Positions 32,564-40,668 of a stretch of DNA of 64,000 nucleotides are shown in pieces. This DNA is from JADLFV01 sp964471555. Lineage in GTDB: Bacteria; Planctomycetota; Phycisphaerae; Phycisphaerales; Phycisphaeraceae. The stretch is taken from positions 7,942 to 71,941 of the forward strand of contig CAYYGM010000005.1 in assembly GCA_964471555.1 (NCBI GenBank), read 5' to 3'. The notes beneath the pieces were generated by a model that made no database searches, was not told where the DNA came from, and worked only from the letters and a program-made list of their open reading frames with translations. Positions within the stretch are counted from its first letter, which is position 1. Every line of letters begins with the position of its first letter. The translations under genes and the position numbers were made by a program.

Positions 32564-33673
32564 ATGTCAGGCATGGATGAACACGGGGGCATCGCCAGGC
32601 AGCAGCAGGAAGAGTTGCGCCTGTTGAGCGAGCGCTATCGCAACGGCAAGATCAACGATGCCCAATACAACAAGATGCGCGAGCAAATCATGGCACGCGC
32701 CCAGTCTCGCCTGGCCACCAGTCGCGGCCCCGGTGGACTGGTTTCAACCAAGGCCCTGGTGGTGGACACCTCTTACGGTCCGCTGCTGGTCAAGGCGGGC
32801 ATCGCGGTGGTGATGTTGGCGGTTTGCGCCCAGGTCGGTTGGATCGTGATCAAGAAATATGTGATCGACTATCGCCCGACGTTGGAGCAGCCCCCGGCCG
32901 TCGTCGAGACCGCGCCGCCCACGCCGGCGGTTCCACCCGCGGCCGCGCCTTCACCACCGGTGCAGTCTCCAGCCGCGATGGCCAGTGCGTCCTCGACACC
33001 GACTGCTCCGCAGTCGAGCGCCGAGACATCCCCGGACAACGCATCGGCCGTTTCTTCCGATGCGACCCCGCAATCTCAGGAACCGTCCTCGACGGAGCCC
33101 GCTGAGTCTGTTGAACCAACCGCGCCGATGGCGGCCGCAGGCCAGACCAGTTTGCTTCCGCCGCTGCCGCAGCCGCCGCAGATGTCCACTGTGCCGACCG
33201 AGCCGGTGCTGACCTGGCTGGACGATCTGCCGCAGATGACGGTGGATGACAATCATCCGTTCAAGAAGTGGTGCCAACTGGTGCGGCACATGTCGCGGGG
33301 ACAGATGGCCGCCATGGCGGGCGTGACGGTCGGGCCGGAGGCGGTGGATCTTAACGACCCGGTGTATCAGCAGTTCCGCGATCAGCGCCGGGTGGATTTC
33401 GAGCAGCACGTATTGCAGGCTGACGACACGCTGAAGGTGGTGACCCTGGCCCATCCCGTGCGCAGCGGCGACGTGCTGGTCGAGCGCACGACCACCAACA
33501 ATCCACGTAATCGCAGCGTCGCCATGCTGGTCACCACCGTGCACGACGGCCGGTCGTTTGCCTACTACTTCGAAGGCGACAACGGCCTGCTGGTGCAGTT
33601 CAATGTGGCGGTGGGCACCGCGAAATTCGAGCCGCCCGCGCCGCTGTCGGAGCAAACCGCTTCCAGTCCCTGA
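32564..33673 (+). CDS. Membrane-anchored protein with SHOCT-like N-terminus
   Basis: Unrecognised 369-residue protein. Residues of about 8-45 (EELRLLSERYRNGKINDAQY, then NKMREQIMARA) look like the short oligomerisation motif SHOCT, although that usually sits at a C-terminus. One transmembrane helix follows (AGIAVVMLAVCAQVGWIVI), then a long Pro/Ala/Ser-rich linker of about 130 residues that would span the periplasm, and a compact C-terminal domain (WLDDLPQMTVDDNHPFKKW to the end, with LVTTVHDGRSFAYYFEGDNG). The start was set at the ATG with GGGGG upstream. The role is unknown; the build suggests tethering of a small sensor or binding domain to the inner membrane. Confidence 0.65.
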   Translation: MSGMDEHGGIARQQQEELRLLSERYRNGKINDAQYNKMREQIMARAQSRLATSRGPGGLVSTKALVVDTSYGPLLVKAGIAVVMLAVCAQVGWIVIKKYVIDYRPTLEQPPAVVETAPPTPAVPPAAAPSPPVQSPAAMASASSTPTAPQSSAETSPDNASAVSSDATPQSQEPSSTEPAESVEPTAPMAAAGQTSLLPPLPQPPQMSTVPTEPVLTWLDDLPQMTVDDNHPFKKWCQLVRHMSRGQMAAMAGVTVGPEAVDLNDPVYQQFRDQRRVDFEQHVLQADDTLKVVTLAHPVRSGDVLVERTTTNNPRNRSVAMLVTTVHDGRSFAYYFEGDNGLLVQFNVAVGTAKFEPPAPLSEQTASSP

Positions 33674-33694
33674 GTGGACTGCTACCATGTGCAG

Positions 33695-34075
33695 ATGACC
33701 AGCAACTCTGGAAATGCACAAAGTCCCAGCCAGGACCGGCCCACCAGCCGATCCGCCCCCGGCAATCCCGCAACCTCCGACATGACGCTGCGCCAGCTTC
33801 AGCAGCACATCCGCGACCGCTACTACAAAACCGACGCTGCCCGCGGCACGCCCAAGACGTTCATGTGGCTGGTCGAGGAGATCGGCGAGCTGGCCACCGC
33901 GCTGCACAAGGCGGCCGGCGAAGGCGGCAACACCTCCGGCGACTCCGACCCGGCCGGCGAGTTCGCCGACGTGCTGGCCTGGCTGTGCACGTTGGCCAAC
34001 ATCAACGACATCGACCTGGAGACAGCCGTGCGCAACAAGTACCTGGGCGAAAAACCGCCGCAGGGGCACAAGTGA
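33695..34075 (+). CDS. MazG-like nucleotide pyrophosphohydrolase
   Basis: Small all-helical enzyme that hydrolyses nucleoside triphosphates to monophosphates and pyrophosphate. The MazG core starts at TLRQLQQHIRDRYYKTDAAR; FMWLVEEIGELATALHKA supplies the ExxE metal ligands and GEFADVLAWLCTLANINDID the ExxD pair. About 30 residues of low-complexity Ser/Pro-rich sequence precede the core, so an ATG at 33782 may be the real start. The gene begins 21 bases after the preceding stop codon and converges on dxs. Probable role is clearing of non-canonical or excess nucleotides; the exact substrate is unknown. Confidence 0.8.
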   Translation: MTSNSGNAQSPSQDRPTSRSAPGNPATSDMTLRQLQQHIRDRYYKTDAARGTPKTFMWLVEEIGELATALHKAAGEGGNTSGDSDPAGEFADVLAWLCTLANINDIDLETAVRNKYLGEKPPQGHK

Positions 34076-34085
34076 TTGATTTTGT

Positions 34086-36032
34086 TCAGACCCGCGTGCT
34101 CTCGGCAGCTTTCTCGGCAGCCACGTGAACAGCATCCAACACGCTGCGCACCTTGCGGGCGATGCCGGCAGCGTCGAGGCCGGCGTCGGCAAGCTGACCA
34201 TTGCGTGAGTCGTGGCGGAACCACTGCAGCGGCATGGCGTGGCGATGGATCAGTCGCGTGTCCAGCCCGCGCTCGTTGGCAGCTTCCAGCACCGCGCTGC
34301 CGAAGCCGCCGGCGTAGCCGTGGTCCTCGATGGTCAGAATCGGAATGTTGCGCTCGATCAGGTCGGCCACCAGTTCAATGTCCAGCGGCTTGGCAAAGCG
34401 GGCGTCGTAGAGGGCGATGTCGTAGCCCTGCGGCTGCAACTGATCGCGCATGGCGGCGTCGGCGGCATAGACCGGGAAGCCGTAAGCCAGAATCGCCAGG
34501 TCGGGCTGCTCGGTGCGAGGCCTGCGCATCAGCAGAGCCTTGCCCGGCTCAAACGGCGGCACTTCACTGTGGATCGGCTCGGCGGGCACCACATCGCGCG
34601 GGTAGCGCACGAAGCTGGCCTGCTTGTCATAAGTCCGCATGAACTCCAGGGCCGCCCGCAGGTTCGGTTCATCGCTGGCGGCCATCACCACGGCGTCGGG
34701 GAACAGGCGATAGATCGCGATGTCCGCAAACCCGTGCATCGGAGCGCCGTCGCCGCCGACGTAACCCGCCCGGTCCATGCACACCCGCACCGGCAGGTGC
34801 TGCAGGCACACTTCCTGGAACACCTGGTCGAACGCCCGCTGGCTGAAGGTCGAGTAAACCGCATAGAACGGCTTGAGCCCGCTGCGGGCCATCCCGGCCG
34901 CCATTGCCATACCGTGGCTTTCCGCCAGGCCGCAGTCGATGACGCGCCCCGGGAAGTGGGGTTCGACTTTGTCAAGACCGGTTCCATCAGGCATGGCCGC
35001 CGTGATGGCGTGGATCTTGTCATCGCGGCCCATCAGGTCGATCATGGCGTCGGCGTATGCGGCCGTGAAGCTTTTGCCCTTGGGCTTTTTCTCGATGGCG
35101 CAGTCGCTGGTGACGAATTTGTCGGGCCCTGGGGCGTGGAAGCGGAACGGATCGCCCTCAGCCCGCTCGTAGCCTTTGCCCTTGATGGTCTTGGCGTGGA
35201 TGAGGATCGGCCGCTCGATCTGCTTGACCTCGTTGAACAGGTCGATCAGCGTGCGCAGGTCGTGGCCGTCGATGGGGCCAATGCAGGCGATGCCCATGTG
35301 CTCGAACAGGTGATCGGTGGCGATAGCCGAGCGGAGCATCTCTGAGCCGCGGTGGTAAAGGTCTTCGAGGATGGACCCGCCGGGCAGGCGTTCGAGGATC
35401 TCCTTGCCGCGCTTTTTGACCTCGCCGAAGGTCGATGAGACGCGGACGCGATCGAAGTACTGGGCCATGGCTCCCTGGGGCTGGGCGATGGCCATGCCGT
35501 TGTCGTTGAGCACCACCAGCAACTGGCGGTTGAGGGTGCCGGCGTTGTTGAGGCCTTCCATCGCTAAACCGTTGACGATGGAGGAGTCACCGATGACCGC
35601 CACCACCCGCCTGCTGCCTTCGCCCACGGCCGCATCACCGCGGGCCAGGCCCACGGCCGTGGAGATGGACGCCCCGGCATGCCCGACGCTGAACAGGTCG
35701 TAATCGCTCTCGGCCGGGTCGGGGAAGCCCGCCATGCCGCCTTTGAGCTTGAGCCGGGCAAACAGGTCCTGCCGGCCGGTGACCAGCTTGTGGGGATAGC
35801 ACTGGTGCCCGACGTCGAAGATCAGCCGATCGGAGGCGAAGTCGAACACGTAGTGCAGGGCCAGGGTCAGCTCGACGATGCCCAGGTTGCTGGCGAAGTG
35901 CCCGCCGGTGCGGCTGATCTGATCGCAGATACAGCGGCGCAGTTCGCTGGCGAGCTGCTCAAGCTGTTCGAGATTGAGGGCTTTGAGTTCGGCCGGGCCG
36001 TGGACGCTGGACAGGAGGGGGTAGTCAGACAT
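34086..36032 (-). CDS. dxs: 1-deoxy-D-xylulose-5-phosphate synthase
   Basis: Thiamine-diphosphate enzyme that condenses pyruvate and glyceraldehyde 3-phosphate, the first step of the MEP isoprenoid pathway. Length (about 648) and order fit DXS: GGHFASNLGIVELTLALHYV, IFDVGHQCYPHKLVTGR, VIGDSSIVNGLAMEGLNNAG with the cofactor site, and in the transketolase-like second domain VIDCGLAESHGMAMAAGMA, YSTFSQRAFDQVFQEV and MDRAGYVGGDGAPMHG. Two normally strict positions differ: GDS where most DXS have GDG, and AESH where most have AEQH. That may mark a divergent planctomycete lineage or a related enzyme. The start is poorly defined: ATG at 36032 or an upstream TTG with GGGAG nine bases before it. Confidence 0.85.
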   Translation of the reverse strand: MSDYPLLSSVHGPAELKALNLEQLEQLASELRRCICDQISRTGGHFASNLGIVELTLALHYVFDFASDRLIFDVGHQCYPHKLVTGRQDLFARLKLKGGMAGFPDPAESDYDLFSVGHAGASISTAVGLARGDAAVGEGSRRVVAVIGDSSIVNGLAMEGLNNAGTLNRQLLVVLNDNGMAIAQPQGAMAQYFDRVRVSSTFGEVKKRGKEILERLPGGSILEDLYHRGSEMLRSAIATDHLFEHMGIACIGPIDGHDLRTLIDLFNEVKQIERPILIHAKTIKGKGYERAEGDPFRFHAPGPDKFVTSDCAIEKKPKGKSFTAAYADAMIDLMGRDDKIHAITAAMPDGTGLDKVEPHFPGRVIDCGLAESHGMAMAAGMARSGLKPFYAVYSTFSQRAFDQVFQEVCLQHLPVRVCMDRAGYVGGDGAPMHGFADIAIYRLFPDAVVMAASDEPNLRAALEFMRTYDKQASFVRYPRDVVPAEPIHSEVPPFEPGKALLMRRPRTEQPDLAILAYGFPVYAADAAMRDQLQPQGYDIALYDARFAKPLDIELVADLIERNIPILTIEDHGYAGGFGSAVLEAANERGLDTRLIHRHAMPLQWFRHDSRNGQLADAGLDAAGIARKVRSVLDAVHVAAEKAAESTRV

Positions 36033-36261
36033 AGGCAATACTGCATGCTCCCGTAGGGCTGACAGGCAGCCTGGCGGGGCAGGGAATCGTTGGGGCCATC
36101 TATCGGCCCACTTCCAAGGGTCAATAGGCGGAGATCGACTTCAACCAGCGGACACAGCGTCCCTTGACCTGCCGCCTTGCTCTGGCACGGTACATCGTCA
36201 TACGGCACACATTGTAAACACTTATTGAACCAAAGGAAAAGACACGGCTCCCCACACGCAA

Positions 36262-36322
36262 GTTTAGCGGGCGAGCTTGCTCGCCCAACCCCCGGAAAGC
36301 GGAGCAAGCTCCGCGGCTAAAC
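36262..36322. repeat. Double-hairpin intergenic repeat (copy 1)
   Basis: 61 bases bounded by GTTTAGC and GCTAAAC. Inside are two hairpins, GGGCGAGCTTGCTCGCCC and GCGGAGCAAGCTCCGC. A second copy of the same design lies at 45669-45720. Both are between genes. Confidence 0.8.
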
Positions 36323-36334
36323 GTGTATACGTCC

Positions 36335-36829
36335 TCAGCCCTGCGGCGGTTCCTCGGGGATCGCAGCGGTCTGCTTTTCGCGGTAGGCCAGTAAACGCTG
36401 TTCAAGGGCCTTGTCGCTGGTGGCCAGGATCGCAGCCGCGAACAGGGCTGCATTGACCGCCCCATGCGAGCCCTGGCTCATGGTGCCCACCGGGATGCCC
36501 TTGGGCATGTTGCAGGTCGAAAGCAGGGCGTCCAGCCCCCCCGCCAGCTTGCCCTCCATCGGCACCCCCAGCACCGGCAGGTGGGTCAGGGCCGCCATCA
36601 CCCCCGCCAGGTGGGCGCTCATCCCAGCCGCGGCGATGATCACCTTCAACCCCCGGGCGGCCGCCGTGGTGGCATAATCATGGGCCCGCTGCGGCGTGCG
36701 GTGGGCGCTGCAGACCTTCATCTCATAGCCGATGCCCAGCTCCTCGAGCGTCTTGGCGCACTGGCGCATGACCTGGGCGTCCGAGGCACTGCCCATCACG
36801 ATGCCGACAAGGGGGGGGGATTGGTTCAT
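36335..36829 (-). CDS. purE: N5-carboxyaminoimidazole ribonucleotide mutase
   Basis: Purine biosynthesis enzyme that moves the carboxyl group of N5-CAIR to give CAIR. At 164 residues it has the usual size for class I PurE. Conserved segments: VGIVMGSASDAQVMRQC with the GSxSD phosphate-binding loop, KVCSAHRTPQRAHDYA with the catalytic-site SAHRTP, VIIAAAGMSAHLAGVMAAL, and VLGVPMEGKLAGGLDALLST. No purK is adjacent. It stands alone between repeat elements, with its C-terminus (EEPPQG) variable. Confidence 0.95.
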   Translation of the reverse strand: MNQSPPLVGIVMGSASDAQVMRQCAKTLEELGIGYEMKVCSAHRTPQRAHDYATTAAARGLKVIIAAAGMSAHLAGVMAALTHLPVLGVPMEGKLAGGLDALLSTCNMPKGIPVGTMSQGSHGAVNAALFAAAILATSDKALEQRLLAYREKQTAAIPEEPPQG

Positions 36830-36864
36830 GGGCTGGAGTATAGGCGATGAGGTTGGATTTTAGA

Positions 36865-36960
36865 TTTTAGAATTTAGATTTTTGATTGATAGGCCACGGC
36901 TCAAGCATGTGTTCAGAACCACGCTTGCGAAATCAAAAATCAAAAATCTAAATTCTAAAA
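36865..36960. repeat. AT-rich 22-bp inverted repeat
   Basis: A 22-base sequence beginning TTTTAGAATTTAG (36865-36886) recurs as a perfect complement at 36939-36960, enclosing a 52-base GC-richer core. The flanks contain further TTTTAGAT/ATCAAAA copies. It lies between purE and the ABC ATPase gene and could form a long hairpin in RNA, acting as a terminator for the ATPase gene; otherwise a dispersed repeat. Confidence 0.75.
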
Positions 36961-36964
36961 TTCC

Positions 36965-37807
36965 CTACAAATCCAGCCAGGCCTCCGGCAGCACCTCCAG
37001 CCACCAGCGGCCATGGGTGCGGCGGACGAAAACCTTGCACCCGAATGTCTGCGTCAACAACTCCGGCGTGATGATCTCCCGGGGCGGGCCCTGGGCAATG
37101 AATCGGCCCTGCTTCATCAGATAAACCGCATCCGTGCGCGGGGAAAGCTCCTCCACGTGATGGGTGATCATCATCACCGCCGGCGGATCGGGCCGGTGGC
37201 AGATGCGCTCGATGGTGGCCAGCACCTGCTCCCGCCCGGCCAGGTCCAACCCGGCGGTGGGTTCATCGAGGATCAGAAGCTGCGGCTGATTCACCAGGGC
37301 CCGTGCGATCAAAGCGCGGCGTTGCTCACCGGTCGAGAGCAGCCCGAAGCGATGGTCCTTGCGGTGTGACAAACCCACGATGTCGAGCATGTGGCGGGCG
37401 GCCTGGTGCTGCTGGTCGGTTGGTCGGTCATACAGGCCCACGGTGGCGAAGAACCCGGTGACCACCGCCTCGGTGGCGGAAAGGTCCGCATCCACCACCG
37501 CCCCGGTCACATGCACCCCGGCCGCATCGGTGGTGGGATTGACCACGCCGATGCGGCGGCGCAGGGCGCGGATGTCGGTTTGGCCGAGCGTTTCGCCCAG
37601 CACGCGCACCGTGCCGCTGGTGACGAACATCTGGCCGGTGAGTGTGCGGGCGAAGGTGGTCTTGCCACAGCCGTTGGGCCCGAGGATGGCGCAGTAGCTG
37701 CCGCGCTGCAATCGCAGACTCACTCCGTCGAGGATGACGGTGTTCAACCGCTGCACGCGCACATCCGCGGCATCGATGGCCAGGTTGTTCAGTTCGGCGT
37801 TACTCAT
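36965..37807 (-). CDS. ABC transporter ATP-binding protein
   Basis: Single nucleotide-binding domain of 280 residues, resembling the ATPases of iron-complex/molybdate-type importers (YlmA/ModF-like). Walker A is ILGPNGCGKTT, Walker B LLILDEPTAGLD and the switch histidine is in VMMITHHVEEL. The signature motif reads LSTGEQRR in place of the canonical LSGGQ. No permease or binding protein gene is next to it, so its partner is unknown, or it may be a soluble ATPase with a regulatory role. The gene diverges from the M42 peptidase gene with only about 25 bases between them. Confidence 0.88.
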   Translation of the reverse strand: MSNAELNNLAIDAADVRVQRLNTVILDGVSLRLQRGSYCAILGPNGCGKTTFARTLTGQMFVTSGTVRVLGETLGQTDIRALRRRIGVVNPTTDAAGVHVTGAVVDADLSATEAVVTGFFATVGLYDRPTDQQHQAARHMLDIVGLSHRKDHRFGLLSTGEQRRALIARALVNQPQLLILDEPTAGLDLAGREQVLATIERICHRPDPPAVMMITHHVEELSPRTDAVYLMKQGRFIAQGPPREIITPELLTQTFGCKVFVRRTHGRWWLEVLPEAWLDL

Positions 37808-37831
37808 GGCAGTCAGCTAACATCGTAGTGC

Positions 37832-38923
37832 ATGGACCGACAAGCGGAAAAACTCTTACTGGAGCTGACCAGCCTGCCCACCGCCTCCGGGCGCGAGCAG
37901 CGGGTGATCGCTTACATCGAGCGCTGGATCAGGCGTCGCAAAACGGTGACGATCAAGCGCGACCGCTTCGGCAATCTGCTGCTGCAGCGGCGGGGGGCGA
38001 AGCTGGACAGGCCGCTGATCTTCGCCGCCCACATGGATCACCCCGCCTTCGTGGTGACCGATGTCACGGGCAGGCAGGTCACGGCCGAGTTCCGCGGCGG
38101 CGTGGACGATGCGTACTTCAAGGGCGCCGTCCTGTTGCATCACGGTGACAACGCGCCGCAGCGCGGGCGGATCGTGCGGATGTCGCGGCCGAACGGTCCC
38201 AAGAGCGATCGTGTGGTGGCTGTGAAGTTCACTCAAACACCCAACGCTTCGGCGGGCGATGTGATGACATGGGCTCTGCCCCCGTCGGTGATTCGCCGCG
38301 GCAGATTGCACGCACCGGCCTGCGACAACCTCGCGGGTGTGGCGGCCGCACTGTCGGCCTTTGGGCAACTGCTCAAGCGTGCAGCCGCGACCGAAGTGGG
38401 CGTGCTCCTGACCCGGGCCGAGGAAGTGGGATTCATCGGCGCGCTGGGCGTTTGTCGCAGCAAGCTGATTCCCAAACGGGCGCGGATCGTGGTGCTGGAG
38501 AACTCGCGCAGCTTCGCCGACTCACCGCTCGGCGGCGGCCCGATCGTGCGCGTGGGCGATCGCGCCAGCACGTTCGATCCGCAACTGACCCGGCAATTGG
38601 GAGCGATCGCCGCCCAACTCGCTGCACGTGACAAAACGTTTAACTGGCAACGCAAGCTGATGACCGGCGGCACCTGCGAAGCCACGGCCTACCAGGAGAT
38701 GGGCTACACCGCCGCGTGTCTGTGCCTGCCGCTGCGCAACTATCACAACATGAACTCCGACACGCAGCGCATCGCCCCCGAATCGATCGACGTAACGGAC
38801 TTCACCAACCTGGTGAAACTGCTGACCGCAACGGCAGCGCAACTGGACGATCCGCAGACAACACCCCCGCTGCGAGCGCGGCTGGATGAACTGTTCGCCA
38901 GCCGACGTAACCTGCTGAGTTGA
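37832..38923 (+). CDS. M42-family metallo-aminopeptidase
   Basis: Cytoplasmic peptidase of the M42 family (FrvX/PepA-type), 363 residues, which builds large dodecameric complexes in known members. Visible metal-site parts: FAAHMDHPAFVV (first His and Asp), PACDNLAGVAAAL (bridging Asp), LLTRAEEVGFIGA (Glu pair), VVLENSRSF (acidic ligand) and the late NYHNMNSD histidine. Family members usually cut N-terminal residues from short peptides. Convergent with the following CPBP gene. Confidence 0.85.
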   Translation: MDRQAEKLLLELTSLPTASGREQRVIAYIERWIRRRKTVTIKRDRFGNLLLQRRGAKLDRPLIFAAHMDHPAFVVTDVTGRQVTAEFRGGVDDAYFKGAVLLHHGDNAPQRGRIVRMSRPNGPKSDRVVAVKFTQTPNASAGDVMTWALPPSVIRRGRLHAPACDNLAGVAAALSAFGQLLKRAAATEVGVLLTRAEEVGFIGALGVCRSKLIPKRARIVVLENSRSFADSPLGGGPIVRVGDRASTFDPQLTRQLGAIAAQLAARDKTFNWQRKLMTGGTCEATAYQEMGYTAACLCLPLRNYHNMNSDTQRIAPESIDVTDFTNLVKLLTATAAQLDDPQTTPPLRARLDELFASRRNLLS

Positions 38924-38927
38924 TTGC

Positions 38928-39902
38928 TTAGAGGAACTGCCAATCGCCGCTGTAGATGGTGTACACCCACAGCAGGGCGTTGGTGATGCCGTGGGCCCAG
39001 ATCACCGGTCCCAGCCCGCGCGCCTGGTCCTTGCCGTTGCGCGTGGTGTAACCCAGCAGCAGGCAGTAGGAGATGCCGCAGACCCACACGCCCGGCCAGT
39101 CGCGGAACACGTGACTGAACATGAACACCAGCGTCGAAGCGCACACGCCGAACACCGTCAGCTTGCCCAGCGGCGTCTCCACGAACATGGGCGAGAACAC
39201 CGCTGGGTGCCGGCTGGCGCGTTCGCCGGCCTTGGTGTGAATGAACCATTCGCCGATCACCGGCAGATCGCAGAACAACTGCTGCAGCCCGATCCACGTC
39301 CTGCGCCGGTCGCTGAGCCCGCGCAGCATCAGCGAGCGGATGAACATCTCCTCGAACATCGGCACCACAATGGACATGCCCGCCAGTCGCAGAATGAGTG
39401 CGGTCCAGCCCATGGTGTAGCCCATGTTCTGCGGCAGACGGAAGTCCGCCTCGGCTGCCTTCGGTGACAGTGAGCCGAGCAGTTGGCCATCCATCAACGC
39501 CTGCCAGCGCTGGCTGAATTCACCGGCCATCATCCAGCCCAGCACCACCCACGCCACCAGCACGAACACGCCCACCGGCACCGCCAGCCAGTGGAACGAC
39601 AGCTTCAGCTCCGGTGTCAGCTTGCGATAGCGACACAGCAGCCACAGCACCACCGTGCACTGGGCCACATACATCAGCGGGTAAACCAGCGGATGACGCC
39701 ACAACTCCGCCGCGACTGAAAACGCATGGCTCAGCGGCGCCACCCTGGCGGTCATGCTCGCCAGACGAGCCAACAACCCATCGAGCCCGATGAGGGCGAG
39801 AAAGCTGATGTAAACAAAAAACGGCAGCAGACGCGGGTACCAGACGTGGGCGGCCATCTGCTGGTCGAGCTTGCTCAGCAAAGGTTGTTTGGATTGGGCC
39901 AC
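38928..39902 (-). CDS. CPBP-family intramembrane metalloprotease
   Basis: Integral membrane protein of 324 residues with about eight hydrophobic segments. The family's signature glutamates appear in VPMFEEMFIRSLMLRGLSDR (EExxxR), followed by FMFSHVFRDWPGVWVCG and GPVIWAHGITNALLWVYTIY, giving the histidines that complete the metal site in CPBP/Rce1-type proteases. Substrates of bacterial members are mostly unknown. It is transcribed divergently from the release-factor-like gene (about 48 bases between starts). Confidence 0.85.
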   Translation of the reverse strand: MAQSKQPLLSKLDQQMAAHVWYPRLLPFFVYISFLALIGLDGLLARLASMTARVAPLSHAFSVAAELWRHPLVYPLMYVAQCTVVLWLLCRYRKLTPELKLSFHWLAVPVGVFVLVAWVVLGWMMAGEFSQRWQALMDGQLLGSLSPKAAEADFRLPQNMGYTMGWTALILRLAGMSIVVPMFEEMFIRSLMLRGLSDRRRTWIGLQQLFCDLPVIGEWFIHTKAGERASRHPAVFSPMFVETPLGKLTVFGVCASTLVFMFSHVFRDWPGVWVCGISYCLLLGYTTRNGKDQARGLGPVIWAHGITNALLWVYTIYSGDWQFL

Positions 39903-39949
39903 CCGACGTCATCCCAGCCGTAAATCGTCCAAACGCATACGATAGGGTC

Positions 39950-40564
39950 ATGCCCACCCGGCCGCCAGCCCCGCCCCCGGAAGGTCAACCTTACCACCCC
40001 GATGCATCTTCCGGGGCGAGGCGTGCTTCAGCATGCCGGGCATCCTCCGCGCCCCCCGAGAGTTCTGTCGCGCATCCCGCCGACTTGTCATCGGACGATT
40101 TGCTGCGTGACTGTGAGGTGACGCACGGTCGCGGCTCGGGCCCGGGCGGGCAACGCCGCAACAAGGTGCAGACCGCGGTGCGGATCAGGCATCAGCCCAC
40201 GGGCATCGAGGCTGCGGCACGGGAGCGCGCCAGCCAGGCACAGAACTTATCGGCCGCCGTGTTTCGACTGCGCGTCAAGCTGGCTCTGGAGTATCGCGCC
40301 GCCCGCAAGTTGCCCAGTGCTATGTGGACGCAGCGCGCCCGTGACGGCCGCATCGCCTGCAATCCCCGGCACACGGATTACCCCGCCATGTTGGCTGAGG
40401 CGTTGGACCACGTGACCCAGCAGCGCGGCGACGTGCGGCGGGCGGCCGCGGCCCTGGCGGTCAGCAGCACGCAATTGCTGCGATTCCTGGCCGGCCAGCC
40501 GCAGGCCCTGCAACATGTCAACGAATTGCGGCGCAAGCGCGGCCTGGGCGCGCTGAAGGCGTGA
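39950..40564 (+). CDS. GGQ release-factor-like protein with C-terminal HTH-like region
   Basis: Ribosome-associated hydrolase candidate. Residues of roughly 60-100 form a class-I release-factor catalytic domain: THGRGSGPGGQRRNKVQTAV then RIRHQPTGIEA, with the GGQ that triggers peptidyl-tRNA cleavage. No codon-recognition domains are present, as in ArfB/YaeJ and PrfH-type proteins. The C-terminal 70 residues differ from ArfB: AEALDHVTQQRGDVRRAAAA then LAVSSTQLLRFLAGQP resembles a helix-turn-helix, where ArfB has a basic mRNA-channel tail. The N-terminal 45 residues are Pro/Ser-rich and may not be translated. Likely role: rescue of stalled ribosomes, an inference. Confidence 0.8.
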   Translation: MPTRPPAPPPEGQPYHPDASSGARRASACRASSAPPESSVAHPADLSSDDLLRDCEVTHGRGSGPGGQRRNKVQTAVRIRHQPTGIEAAARERASQAQNLSAAVFRLRVKLALEYRAARKLPSAMWTQRARDGRIACNPRHTDYPAMLAEALDHVTQQRGDVRRAAAALAVSSTQLLRFLAGQPQALQHVNELRRKRGLGALKA

Positions 40565-40668
40565 GGATCATTCAGCGTTGCCGTGCGATCAATGCAAGAT
40601 GCACGATTGTCGGTTGAATAGTGCGAAACTCAATTATCTTGGGCTGGTGGTCGATAAGCTGGCCAGAG

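Noticed and set aside
32951..34201. A 416-codon minus-strand open frame opposite the SHOCT-like and MazG-like genes
   Set aside because: Arg/Gly/Val-rich antisense frame with no domain, crossing two plus-strand genes.
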